From Candidatus Sulfotelmatobacter sp. (GTDB taxonomy: Bacteria > Acidobacteriota > Terriglobia > Terriglobales > Acidobacteriaceae), in NCBI GenBank assembly GCA_030037575.1, contig JASHRB010000117.1, positions 1 through 19,799 of the forward strand: a DNA stretch of 19,799 bases. The letters run 5' to 3'. Below, one piece after another: positions 1 to 6,547 of this stretch. The number at the start of each line of letters is the position of its first letter. Position 1 is the first letter of the stretch. Under the pieces are notes generated by a model that saw nothing but the letters and a program-made list of their open reading frames with translations, made no database searches and was not told the origin of the DNA. The position numbers were made by a program, and so were the translations under genes.

Positions 1-1287
1 GTGATGCCCGGGCACGCCCTCGTGATAAGCAATCGCTTCCACGTTCAATAGCAGGCGTTTTTGAGGGGCATACTCATTGACGTTGATGCGTCCCGGACGC
101 GAACCGTCTCCTGACCCGGGCGAATAGTCTGCGGGCACGCTGTCGGCGCTGCGGAATGCCTCCATGGGAACGACCTCAAGCTTGGTCTTGGGAAGCCGTC
201 CGAACAGTTCCGGAAGTTGGGTGTACATCTGATCGCGATATTTCGTATACAACCCAACCAGCTGCGGGCCCGATTTCGCGTGCAGTGCGGGATCCTGGCG
301 GATGTGGGCGTTGAATGATTTCAGATCGCTGAAACCCTGTGCCTTCGCGATCTTCAGCATCTCCTTTTCGATTTGCGCGACGCTGTTCAGACCCATTTGG
401 TGAATCTGGTCGGGCGTGAAATCGGTCGTGGTCTGGTGCCGCACGGCAAAGCGATATCGCGCTTCACCGTCCGGCAGGGACCACACCCCGGGATCGGTGC
501 GCCCCTGCGGCGCGTATTCCTCGCGCACAAAGCTTGCGAATCTGGCGAAGGCGGGAGCAACTTCGTTTTTCACTTCCTCTTCCACGCCGGCGCTCAACCG
601 TGCGCGATCCTCGGCGGAAACCGAGGCGGGAAATTTTCTGAGCGGTTCGGTGAAAGAACTCTTGTCGAGCGGCGCATCGGCGATCTGTTGCGCTTGTCCG
701 GCAACTTTCTCCAGCAGGTACTTCGGTGGCATGAGATGGTCCTTCATGCCCTGGCGCATCTGTCCGATGGCCTGCTCGAGCCGGGACGGAATCTGATGCA
801 GCCGGGAGAGGTAGTTCTCGTAATCCTTCACGCTGCGGAAGGGGAGGTAAGCCGGCATGGAAGCGAAAGAAAGATGAATGCCGCTGAATTGATCGGCCGG
901 CATCTCCCAGTTTTTGAAGCGCGCAGCTTCCAATTGTTCGCGCAGGTCGCGCACCATCAGCGCCTGGTTCAGCTTTTCCTGCTCAGGAAAGCCGGTGACA
1001 TCAACCGCTACGAACTGCGCCAGCGCCTGCCGGGTGTGCTCGAGATTTTCGGCGATGGCTTTGTCGGACAGATCAGTGAGGCGGTCGTTGTAGCGATCGT
1101 CGCCGACGTGGGTGGCAAGCTCGGGTTGTGTACGCAGGGTGTATTCCCATTGTTCGCTGAGCAGACGTTTGAGTTCGGCACGCCGGGCTTCGAGAGATCG
1201 CTCCTGGGCCGGTCCGTTGGCTTCGACCGCCAGAACCGTCCCCAGAATCAAGGCAAAGCACATCAGCAGAGATGTTCGCAAGTTCAC
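1..1287 (-). CDS. DUF885 family secreted peptidase-like protein (partial, C-terminus beyond left edge)
   Basis: The minus-strand frame stays open for 429 codons and runs off the left edge. The N-terminus from the GTG at 1287 looks like a signal peptide (NLRTSLLMCFALILGTVLA), so the product is probably exported. The last codons spell AIAYHEGVPGHH. HEGxPGH is the hallmark of DUF885 proteins, which are predicted zinc peptidases, and the two His and the Glu are the likely metal and catalytic residues. DUF885 proteins are usually about 550-600 residues, so roughly a quarter of the C-terminus is missing. An in-frame ATG at 1353 would add 22 residues; I prefer GTG 1287 because it puts the hydrophobic segment at the N-terminus, but neither start has a good ribosome site. 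The substrate cannot be told from sequence. Confidence 0.88.
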   Translation of the reverse strand, partial: MNLRTSLLMCFALILGTVLAVEANGPAQERSLEARRAELKRLLSEQWEYTLRTQPELATHVGDDRYNDRLTDLSDKAIAENLEHTRQALAQFVAVDVTGFPEQEKLNQALMVRDLREQLEAARFKNWEMPADQFSGIHLSFASMPAYLPFRSVKDYENYLSRLHQIPSRLEQAIGQMRQGMKDHLMPPKYLLEKVAGQAQQIADAPLDKSSFTEPLRKFPASVSAEDRARLSAGVEEEVKNEVAPAFARFASFVREEYAPQGRTDPGVWSLPDGEARYRFAVRHQTTTDFTPDQIHQMGLNSVAQIEKEMLKIAKAQGFSDLKSFNAHIRQDPALHAKSGPQLVGLYTKYRDQMYTQLPELFGRLPKTKLEVVPMEAFRSADSVPADYSPGSGDGSRPGRINVNEYAPQKRLLLNVEAIAYHEGVPGHH

Positions 1288-1360
1288 CTCAAGGTTTCTC
1301 GAGTCCACGGCAAATCGACCGGTGATTTGCCCTGCCGTCTGAATCGCTATCATCTTCCAC

Positions 1361-1399
1361 AAAGAAGAGACATTTGAGGACCGTGCGTCCTTCTTCTTT
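1361..1399. repeat. Nested inverted repeat upstream of the DUF885 gene
   Basis: The inner stem AGGAC (1377-1381) pairs with GTCCT (1387-1391) around a 5-base loop. Outside it AAAGAAGA (1361-1368) is complementary to TCTTCTTT (1392-1399), with an 8-base asymmetric bulge. It lies just upstream of the possible DUF885 starts and could be a leader hairpin. On the plus strand the inner hairpin is followed by a T-rich stretch, but no plus-strand gene ends here. Confidence 0.3.
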
Positions 1400-1496
1400 T
1401 GGCTAGGCCAGCATGATTCGTCGAGAACTTCTGCGCTAAACCATCCTAGCATCCAGATACCGATCCCCGGCTCTCTCTATCTGCAAGGCCAAGGCA

Positions 1497-1530
1497 CAGA
1501 AGAAAAGGCACGCCGCGGTAGCGTGCCTTA
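1497..1530 (-). terminator. Rho-independent terminator of the small basic protein gene
   Basis: A perfect 9-bp stem, AAGGCACGC (1505-1513) and GCGTGCCTT (1521-1529), encloses a 7-base loop. Read on the minus strand it is followed by TTTTCTTCTG. It sits about 20 bases after the stop of the minus-strand gene ending at 1551, the expected place for an intrinsic terminator. Confidence 0.7.
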
Positions 1531-1550
1531 CTAGGTTGCCGATTGCGCAC

Positions 1551-1742
1551 TTAAGCGGCCTTTTTTGCCCTAACCTTCGCCCAGCGCGCTCGCTGCGCGG
1601 CAGCGATTTTCTTCCTGGCCTCCGGGGAAAGTGTCCGTCTCCCATTTCCCCCACCCCTAATTCCAGTCAATGCTGCAATGGCCTTGTCTAACTTCGTGCG
1701 TTCTGTCTTCAACTGTGCTAGTACTGCCCCTAGGTCAGTCAT
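1551..1742 (-). CDS. Small basic hypothetical protein (63 aa)
   Basis: The start ATG at 1742 is preceded on the minus strand by AAAGAGACC, a usable ribosome site. The N-terminal half (residues 1-27) is a charged amphipathic helix (LAQLKTERTKLDKAIAAL), probably a coiled coil. A glycine-rich linker (GIRGGGNGRR) follows, then a strongly basic tail with SPEARKKIAAAQRARWAKVR. Proteins with a short coiled coil plus an SPEAR/AAQRARWAK tail are common small proteins of unknown function in Acidobacteriota, from my knowledge of such genomes. A nucleic-acid-binding role, H-NS-like in architecture, is a reasonable guess only. A longer frame to 1877 exists, but the extra 45 residues look non-coding. The gene is monocistronic with its own terminator. 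Confidence 0.72.
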   Translation of the reverse strand: MTDLGAVLAQLKTERTKLDKAIAALTGIRGGGNGRRTLSPEARKKIAAAQRARWAKVRAKKAA

Positions 1743-1789
1743 TTGGTCTCTTTTCCATTGGAGTGGATTTGAAATACTCTGATAAAGAC

Positions 1790-1820
1790 ATAATACCTGA
1801 AACTCGCCAGCAGTGGGCAA
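1790..1820 (-). promoter_or_regulatory. Possible sigma70-type promoter for the 63-aa gene
   Basis: On the minus strand TATTAT (1795-1790) is a good -10 and TTGCCC (1820-1815) a partial -35, separated by 19 bases, slightly longer than ideal. It lies 48 bases upstream of the ATG at 1742. Confidence 0.3.
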
Positions 1821-2041
1821 TTCTGGGGTAGGTTTTGACTGCGATCGCGAGCTTTCTACACTCTGGAGTACTTCCAAAACGGATGATCGTTTCGGCTGCT
1901 CGGCAGATTCTTCTGGCCGGTTGCGCAGGGCGCAATCTCACGGCCGCTTGCAAGCGTGGCACTACACCGACATTTCGATGGAAAACCAAGTACGGCTCCT
2001 TCCTCGATATATACGGTTGTTCGAGATGGAGGAGGTGGTAG

Positions 2042-2167
2042 TTGAGAAGCTATCGGCTGGTTAAACATGCGCGTTATTACTGGCTGCTGCTGGCGGAAGT
2101 ACATCTGACGCCGCGGTTCGAGGCGATGTTGGGTCGGATCGCTCTACTCCCGATGCCGAGCGGATAG
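2042..2167 (+). pseudogene. Transposase C-terminal remnant (IS1380/IS4-like)
   Basis: A stop codon at 2039-2041 is followed by a 41-codon open stretch ending at TAG 2165-2167. It contains LVKHARYYWLLLAEVHLTPR, then FEAMLGRIALLP. The order 'basic, VKHARxxxLxLAExxxPR, F, MLxRIxxLP' resembles the extreme C-terminus of IS1380/IS4-type transposases from memory. There is no start codon, no upstream catalytic domain in frame, and no clear terminal inverted repeats, so this would be a relic. Family assignment is by recall of the motif pattern and needs a search. Confidence 0.35.
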
Positions 2168-2453
2168 AGAGTGGGTGGCCAAGTCAGCAGCGGAATCCAG
2201 GGACAACGGGCGTGGGAGGACGGTGTTGTAAAAGTGGCGAAATATCCGGGTAATTTCGGCAGTGCGGGTTCAGATCTCGGAGCCGTTGGCCGAGCCGTCC
2301 GTATGAAAATTGTTTCACACTATCGGCGAAAACAGGATGGTGTATGATCAGTGCCGTTTTTGAACCAAAAAAGGAGATCCCGGTAGTGTCCTTCTAAGAG
2401 TGCGTTGCTGGCTCGTCGTCTTGAGTTATGAGTAGCAGGAAAAGGAAATCGGG
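2168..2453. other. Non-coding stretch without recognised features
   Basis: No gene, tRNA or clear terminator was recognised. A TATGAT hexamer at 2343-2348 could serve as a -10 for the gene starting at 2454, but no matching -35 lies at the right distance. Confidence 0.4.
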
Positions 2454-2864
2454 ATGAACGCGCGAATGCAGCATCCAAGTTCGATTCCTGGAGTAGACGG
2501 TCGAGCCGCGGCCCTAGTTATGGCGATCGCGCTGGTTGCGGTGGTCCTGGCGACTGGATCGGCACAAGGCCAGACCTTGACGACCTTCAGCGCCGCTGGC
2601 GCAGGGACCGCCGAGAATGAGGGAACCATCGCCGCCAGCATCAATACGGCTGGAACCATCGCGGGATACTACATTGACGCTAGCGGTGTGGGCCACGGCT
2701 TCTTGCGGACTTCCGGCGGAACGATAACCGGATTCGAGGCTCCCGGAGCGGGTACGGCCAACGGCCAGGGAACTGTCGGCTACGCCATCAACACCGCGGG
2801 AACGACCACAGGAACCTACGTTGATAGCAGCAATGTTTTGCACGGCTATTTGCGGAAGCCATGA
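2454..2864 (+). CDS. Short secreted protein with two HAF-like repeats
   Basis: ATG 2454 is preceded by AAGGAAATCGGG, a good ribosome site. Residues about 19-40 are hydrophobic (LVMAIALVAVVLATGSAQGQ) and look like a signal peptide with cleavage near AQG/Q. The mature part holds two roughly 46-residue repeats. Each runs: AGAGTAxxxGT, then a spacer, INTAG, a TG/AG turn, Y(I/V)D, then HG(F/Y)LR. This layout, with GYYxDASGxxHGFLR, is typical of the HAF-type extracellular repeats common in Acidobacteriota, which usually occur in longer arrays of five to eight units. With only two units it is either a minimal form or a shortened copy; the repeats probably form beta-propeller-like blades. Function unknown. 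Confidence 0.72.
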   Translation: MNARMQHPSSIPGVDGRAAALVMAIALVAVVLATGSAQGQTLTTFSAAGAGTAENEGTIAASINTAGTIAGYYIDASGVGHGFLRTSGGTITGFEAPGAGTANGQGTVGYAINTAGTTTGTYVDSSNVLHGYLRKP

Positions 2865-2974
2865 GTTGTCATGCCCATAAGTTCTCGAGCTGCAGCCTCC
2901 AACCTACTGAGCATCCGTTCGCGCGATAAAAACTTCCGCAATCATTCTGGTACGGTATAAAGCGCGACTTCGAA

Positions 2975-3100
2975 ATGGCAGACCGTTTAACTTCCAAACA
3001 GCGAAAACTTCTTCAAGAGCTGGAAGAAATGGCTCGCATGGTAAGGGTAGACTATTGGAATATTCGTGGTCAGACCCGTGAGCCCAAAGCTTGCGGATGA
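2975..3100 (+). CDS. Possible 41-aa protein, N-terminal remnant of a DUF6788-like protein
   Basis: ATG 2975 opens 41 codons. The first 24 residues (MADRLTSKQRKLLQELEEMA, then RMVR) look like a genuine helical protein start. They resemble the beginning of small Acidobacteriota proteins of the DUF6788 type (K-L-T-x-x-Q-x-K-L-L-x-E-L). The similarity stops at VRVDYW, and the frame ends at TGA 3098-3100. I suspect a truncated relic. Its stop overlaps the next ATG as ATGA. Confidence 0.25.
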   Translation: MADRLTSKQRKLLQELEEMARMVRVDYWNIRGQTREPKACG

Positions 3101-3378
3101 TCTTGATCGGAGCGAAATTATCCAGAACGGGCAAAGGTACTTGCACCTATTACAGCGAGAACGGCAAGCCGGGGATTCTTGTGGCCGACCCTTACTCTAC
3201 AGGGTGCTTCGAGAAATGGCTCGATCACCGAGATGCCCGACGGGACATCAAGAGTGCAGGCGAAGATCATCCCACGAACGAAGACGTTATGAACGTCAGC
3301 TCGTCTCCTGTTTATCAACAGGCTGTTTCTCTTCTTGCCCCTGCTTCTCTTTTGCTCCTTTACGAACACCCTTCATGA
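3097..3378 (+). CDS. Uncertain hypothetical ORF
   Basis: It starts at the ATG overlapping the previous stop and encodes 93 residues. The first two thirds have a plausible protein composition (KGTCTYYSENGKPGILVADP, then FEKWLDHRDARRDIKSAG). The last third, after about 3296, runs antisense to the minus-strand gene 3296-3604 and looks random. No family was recognised. It may be a gene relic whose real end has been lost. Confidence 0.25.
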   Translation: MILIGAKLSRTGKGTCTYYSENGKPGILVADPYSTGCFEKWLDHRDARRDIKSAGEDHPTNEDVMNVSSSPVYQQAVSLLAPASLLLLYEHPS

Positions 3379-3604
3379 CCTTGTTCAAAGCATCGGCAAA
3401 CCGGGAGAGTTCTTCGATGAAGGTATTGAGTTTTTTCGGTAAGACTGGCGAGGAGAGGCGAGTGTCCATCGCAGCAAGAGCTTCTTGCTGGTTAAGCCAA
3501 CGATAGTCCTGGTGGTTGATTGCCAAGGCAGTCTGTTCGTCTATTTCGGAAAGAACCCTCGCAAGTTCGAGAAGCATTTCAAGCAATTCGGGACGGTGCT
3601 GCAC
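3296..3604 (-). CDS. Hypothetical helical protein (about 102 aa)
   Basis: The frame begins at GTG 3604 (MQHRPELLEMLLELARVLSE), with GGAG two bases upstream, a tight spacing; an in-frame ATG lies 27 bases later (3577). The product is rich in Leu, Glu, Lys and Ala and is predicted mostly alpha-helical. Segments include IDEQTALAINHQDYRWLNQQ, EELSRFADALNKVMKGV and a charged tail (KGAKEKQGQEEKQ). The composition is that of a real protein. A stop lies seven codons upstream, so it cannot extend much. No family was recognised and no partner gene is evident. Confidence 0.45.
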   Translation of the reverse strand: MQHRPELLEMLLELARVLSEIDEQTALAINHQDYRWLNQQEALAAMDTRLSSPVLPKKLNTFIEELSRFADALNKVMKGVRKGAKEKQGQEEKQPVDKQETS

Positions 3605-3677
3605 CGCTCCAAAGCCTCGCCTTCACTGGGCTGCCGTCGAATGTGAAGCCTCGTTCGATCTGCCATAGTCTCTGTGC

Positions 3678-3863
3678 ATGTCCGGACGCTACCGTCTCTC
3701 GCGTAAGCAGCTCGTCGAAGAATATTTCGACGGCGCCCCTTGTGACGATGATTGGAACCCTCGCGACAACATCGCACCGACTCAACCAGTCCTTGTCTTC
3801 CGCCAGAATCCGAAGAAGCCCGTTAACAACCGCTACACAATCCGGGTGAATTATCCCCGGTAG
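3678..3863 (+). pseudogene. SRAP (YedK/HMCES-like) N-terminal fragment, catalytic Cys2 replaced by Ser
   Basis: The first 48 residues match the start of SOS-response-associated peptidase/SRAP proteins: MSGRYRLSRKQLVEEYFD, then WNPRDNIAPTQPVLVFRQNP. SRAP proteins are about 220-240 residues and protect abasic sites in single-stranded DNA through a covalent link to Cys2 (MCGR). Here the codon is TCC, so Cys2 is Ser. The NIAPTQ segment is kept, but the catalytic Glu and His of the rest of the domain are missing. After about residue 48 the frame passes directly into alpha-carbonic-anhydrase-like sequence and stops at 3863. This is a dead fragment. The family is clear from the motif; loss of activity is inferred. 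Confidence 0.7.
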
Positions 3864-4010
3864 TGGAAATCTCCTGCTCGTAGGTGATAGGCGCTATGAG
3901 GTGGCACAATTCCACTTGCATCCTCCCGTGAGGAATACATCGACGGTAAGTCCCGTCCGATGGAGGTTCACGGGATGCATCAAGCTGGCGATGGCTATCT
4001 TCGCAGAGCC
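3825..4010 (+). pseudogene. Alpha-carbonic anhydrase internal fragment with two frameshifts
   Basis: Reading through three segments reconstructs the heart of an alpha-carbonic anhydrase. The first is NNRYTIRVNYP (3825-3857). The second is SGNLLLVGDRRYEVAQFHLH, then PP (3862-3927). The third is EEYIDGKSRPMEVHGMHQAG (3930-3989). Family zinc ligands survive as QFHLH (two His) and MEVH (third His, with the conserved Glu). One extra C in the CCCC run at 3855-3858 and one missing base near 3927-3929 break the frame. The N-terminal third and the C-terminal part are absent. The fragment is joined directly to the SRAP fragment upstream. It cannot encode an active enzyme. Confidence 0.65.
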
Positions 4011-4386
4011 GCCCCGCCTCAAGCCCGCCCAACAACTGTGCAGATGCTAAGACGCCGGCCCCCGGTTGGGTTCAGCGCGAGGGCATCGTTTGCGTATTAA
4101 AAACTGCCGCATCAGGAAAGCCGAATGTGGACTTGGCCATCTTTATTTGCATGTCCACCGTGTCCTTCTCGCAGACAGGGAAAGATGCCTCTCGCGCCGG
4201 CGTTCGTCCACCATTGAGAGCCAGCTGCCCAGCCACGTGGTCCCAGGATGAAGGCAAACAGTGAACGAAGTCACCCCTTACCAACCCAAATTGTGAAGAC
4301 CATGCCGTGGTCAATCAGAGTCGATCATACTTCGTTTTCCATGCAAGCCTTGATGCTGAAGGTTCCGCAAACCTGCGGTGTTGTTC
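4011..4386. other. Non-coding stretch between the pseudogenes and the cyclase gene
   Basis: Nothing convincing was found. A minus-strand open frame (4072-4314) ends in DTVDMQIKMAKSTFGFP, which looks protein-like, but the rest does not and no family was recognised. Close to the cyclase 3' end, AGGTT/AACCT and CCGCA/TGCGG (about 4359-4379) form two overlapping, mutually exclusive short hairpins without a T-run. Confidence 0.35.
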
Positions 4387-5163
4387 TCACGGGGTGATTG
4401 CGAGAACCCGCAGAGGACTGCCGGAGCCGCCAACAATTTTCAAGGGCGCGGCGATGACGACAGCACCGGTGGGCGGAAGCTGATCCAGATTGCACAGGCT
4501 GGCTAGCCCAAATTTTCCGCGGCCGTGCATGAGATAGTGATTGGGGAAAGGTGGGTCGAAAGTCGATGCCTGACCGGCATCGGTTCCGACAGTCTCGACT
4601 CCCACACCCAACACATCCCGTTCGGCCGCCAGAAACGCGGAGGCCTCCTTGGCGAATCCGGGCGTGTGCGGTCCAGTCGACTGCGCGTTGATGTAGTCCT
4701 TGGGATTCGTTTTTTTTGACCAGCTGGTGCGCAACAGAAACCACGCACCTCGAGGGATGCGCCCGTGCTGCGCCTCCCACTGCCCGAGATGGTCGAGTGT
4801 GAGCAAGCAGTCGGGATTTTTGGCTGCTTCTGCGCTCACGTCGATCACGCAGGCCGGCCCAATAAATTTCTCCGGAGGAATTTGGTCAACGGTATTATTG
4901 GGCAGGTCTTTGCCGGAAACCCAATGGACTGGAGCATCAAAGTGTGTGCCCGTGTGTTCGCCCGTCTCGAAGGCGTTCCAATACCAGGCCGGGCCGCGGT
5001 CATCGTAACGCGAGAGTTCCCACATTTTGAAGGCCGGCGTGTTATTCCATTGGCGGGGCAGCGGCAGCAGCGGTGTCTGCGGGCTTAGCGGCTGCGTGAG
5101 ATCAATCACGCGTAACCGCCCCCTATAAAGTTCTCCCAGCAGCTTAGTTAGCGTCCCAGACAT
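4387..5163 (-). CDS. Cyclase-family metal-dependent hydrolase (kynurenine formamidase / isatin hydrolase-like)
   Basis: This is a full-length 258-residue protein of the putative cyclase family (PF04199). The signature HxGTHxDxPxH is complete: H70, G72-T73-H74, D76, P78 and H80 in GEHTGTHFDAPVHW. In characterised relatives these residues bind a divalent metal (Mn or Zn) and open an amide or lactam ring, for example N-formylkynurenine or isatin. Further family features are VIDLTQPLSP near the N-terminus and the C-terminal NHYLMHGRGKFGLASLCNLD. The start ATG 5163 has GTGAGG six bases upstream. It is the third gene of a minus operon, 55 bases after the TPP decarboxylase beta gene, so its product or substrate is probably linked to a 2-oxoacid. 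The exact substrate is not determined. Confidence 0.88.
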   Translation of the reverse strand: MSGTLTKLLGELYRGRLRVIDLTQPLSPQTPLLPLPRQWNNTPAFKMWELSRYDDRGPAWYWNAFETGEHTGTHFDAPVHWVSGKDLPNNTVDQIPPEKFIGPACVIDVSAEAAKNPDCLLTLDHLGQWEAQHGRIPRGAWFLLRTSWSKKTNPKDYINAQSTGPHTPGFAKEASAFLAAERDVLGVGVETVGTDAGQASTFDPPFPNHYLMHGRGKFGLASLCNLDQLPPTGAVVIAAPLKIVGGSGSPLRVLAITP

Positions 5164-5218
5164 CGAGGCCTCACAATCTTGCGGTCATGACTCGCACGGC
5201 GAAGTTCCCCAGGCTTGA

Positions 5219-5794
5219 TTAGCGCCGCTTCAACGACTGGATATGCCGGCGGAATTGAAAGCGATTTTCGAGCAGCGCCAGATCGGTAATGTAGCCGCTC
5301 GGACCGCGAGCTTCAACCTTGGCGATGATCGTGGTTAATTGTTTTCCGTGGATAGCTTCTTTGACCGCGACACGAAATCCATCCATGTCCCCGACCGTCA
5401 TGGTTCGCGGAATCCCTGAAGCGCGTGCGACTCCTTCCAGATCCGTACCGGTGCTGGTCGCGGTTGGAAAACCTCCTACGGAGAGCAGGCTCTCATTGTC
5501 GAAAACAATATGCGTCAGGTTTGCGGGCCGGTACCGGGCCATCGTGCTCAGGCTGCCGAGATTCATCAGCAGCGAACCGTCGCCGTCGAGAACAACTACC
5601 TGCTGGTCGGGCAGGCACAAGGCTAGGCCCAGGCCCGTCGAAGACGCCAACCCCATGGCGTGCTGCAAATAGAAGAAATTCGACCGGTGCCCGAGCGAGT
5701 GCAGTTCTGCCGCCACCGCGCCCATGATGGTGACAACCAGAGGGCTTTCCAAGTCAGAATAAATTGCGCGCAGACACTCCAGGCGGAGCATCAT
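5219..5794 (-). CDS. TPP-dependent 2-oxoacid decarboxylase, beta subunit (ComE / phosphonopyruvate decarboxylase-like)
   Basis: The 191-residue product is the C-terminal, pyrophosphate-binding half of a TPP decarboxylase. VVVLDGDGSLLMNLGSL (about residues 66-82) contains the GDG motif that, with N100 (VFDNESLL), coordinates Mg-TPP. The segment FYLQHAMGLASSTGLGLAL is typical of sulfopyruvate/phosphonopyruvate decarboxylases. The size agrees with stand-alone ComE. The first ATG (5794) overlaps the alpha-subunit stop as ATGA; an adjacent ATG (5791) is better placed after GGGAGG. The overlap implies coupled translation and a 1:1 complex. The substrate may be sulfopyruvate, phosphonopyruvate or another 2-oxoacid; neighbours do not include phosphonate or coenzyme M genes, so I would not name it comE. 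Confidence 0.88.
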   Translation of the reverse strand: MMLRLECLRAIYSDLESPLVVTIMGAVAAELHSLGHRSNFFYLQHAMGLASSTGLGLALCLPDQQVVVLDGDGSLLMNLGSLSTMARYRPANLTHIVFDNESLLSVGGFPTATSTGTDLEGVARASGIPRTMTVGDMDGFRVAVKEAIHGKQLTTIIAKVEARGPSGYITDLALLENRFQFRRHIQSLKRR

Positions 5795-6303
5795 TCCTCC
5801 CACATGAGATCACGCGTCAAGAGAACGGCAACCGGTTGCAAACTGCTTTCTGCCAGGGTTTGCGCGTGGCGAATGCGGTTTTCGACAGTGTTTGCGTTGT
5901 TGAGAAAGAAGTACGGGATGCCCAGCGCGCGCAAAAGCGGTTCCGTGGCATTGCCCCCTTGTGTCTGCCAGGGGTCGCGCTCTCCGAACGAACCGCGATA
6001 GCTGATCAGCATCAGCAAAGGAATCTTGTACAAGTGAGCGAAGGAAACGATTCCGTTAACCGAGGCCATGAAGCCGTGATTCTGCATGAGCATGGCGGAT
6101 TTCACACCGGCAAAATGCGCGCCCGCAGAAATCCCGACTGCTTCCTCTTCTTTTGCCAGCCGTACCAGAATGGTTTCCGGATCTTCATCGGCCAGGCGAA
6201 TGAGGTGTACCAGCCAGGTTTCGGGAAGCGCGGATACCAGGCGGACCTCACACTTCTTCAACGCTTCGTAGATCACCTTCGAGTTGGGCAGCGACACCGG
6301 CAT
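5791..6303 (-). CDS. TPP-dependent 2-oxoacid decarboxylase, alpha subunit (ComD-like)
   Basis: The 170-residue product is the N-terminal half of a TPP enzyme. AKEEEAVGISAGAHFAG (about residues 50-66) carries the Glu that activates the thiazolium ring, followed by AMLMQNHGF, the position of MQNSG in ComD and phosphonopyruvate decarboxylase. It continues with LLMLISYRG and ALGIPYFF as in that family. The start ATG 6303 (MPVSLPNSK) was chosen because family similarity begins shortly after; it lacks a clear ribosome site. A much longer open frame reaching 6969 is an artefact overlapping the divergent gene. This is the first gene of the minus operon and is translationally coupled to the beta subunit. 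Confidence 0.85.
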   Translation of the reverse strand: MPVSLPNSKVIYEALKKCEVRLVSALPETWLVHLIRLADEDPETILVRLAKEEEAVGISAGAHFAGVKSAMLMQNHGFMASVNGIVSFAHLYKIPLLMLISYRGSFGERDPWQTQGGNATEPLLRALGIPYFFLNNANTVENRIRHAQTLAESSLQPVAVLLTRDLMWEE

Positions 6304-6547
6304 ATCGCGGTACGGTTCGGCTTCCGCTGTGAGGAGATATTCTAGCCCACGGAGACAAAACCGGGGGCCCTTGACGAGCCATGCGGTCGAGTATGGGTGG
6401 GCGGCCGTCTGCGGCGCGCTTGGCTTCAGGCACCCCGCGAAAAAATTGAACTTTGCGACCGGAGCGGGACCGTTCGCCAGCGGCTGCTCTAAAATGGCCT
6501 GGCGGAAACTCGCGACTTCGGCAGGGCGGCGGCTGAGACCAAAAGTC
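6304..6547. promoter_or_regulatory. Divergent intergenic region between the two metabolic operons
   Basis: These 244 bases separate the divergent start codons and must hold promoters for both operons unless expression is driven from elsewhere. On the minus strand TAGAAT (about 6344-6339) is a plausible -10 for the decarboxylase operon, but no good -35 accompanies it. No clear dyad operator was found, and no regulator gene lies inside the cluster. Confidence 0.4.

Noticed and set aside
373..1377. 334-codon plus-strand open frame
   Set aside because: It is antisense to the DUF885 gene, whose minus-strand frame has a signal peptide and the HEGVPGH motif. The plus-strand translation has no family motif.
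6284..6547. N-terminal extension of the PLP enzyme frame
   Set aside because: The translation is Arg/Ser/Gly-rich without structure, and class V similarity begins after ATG 6548.
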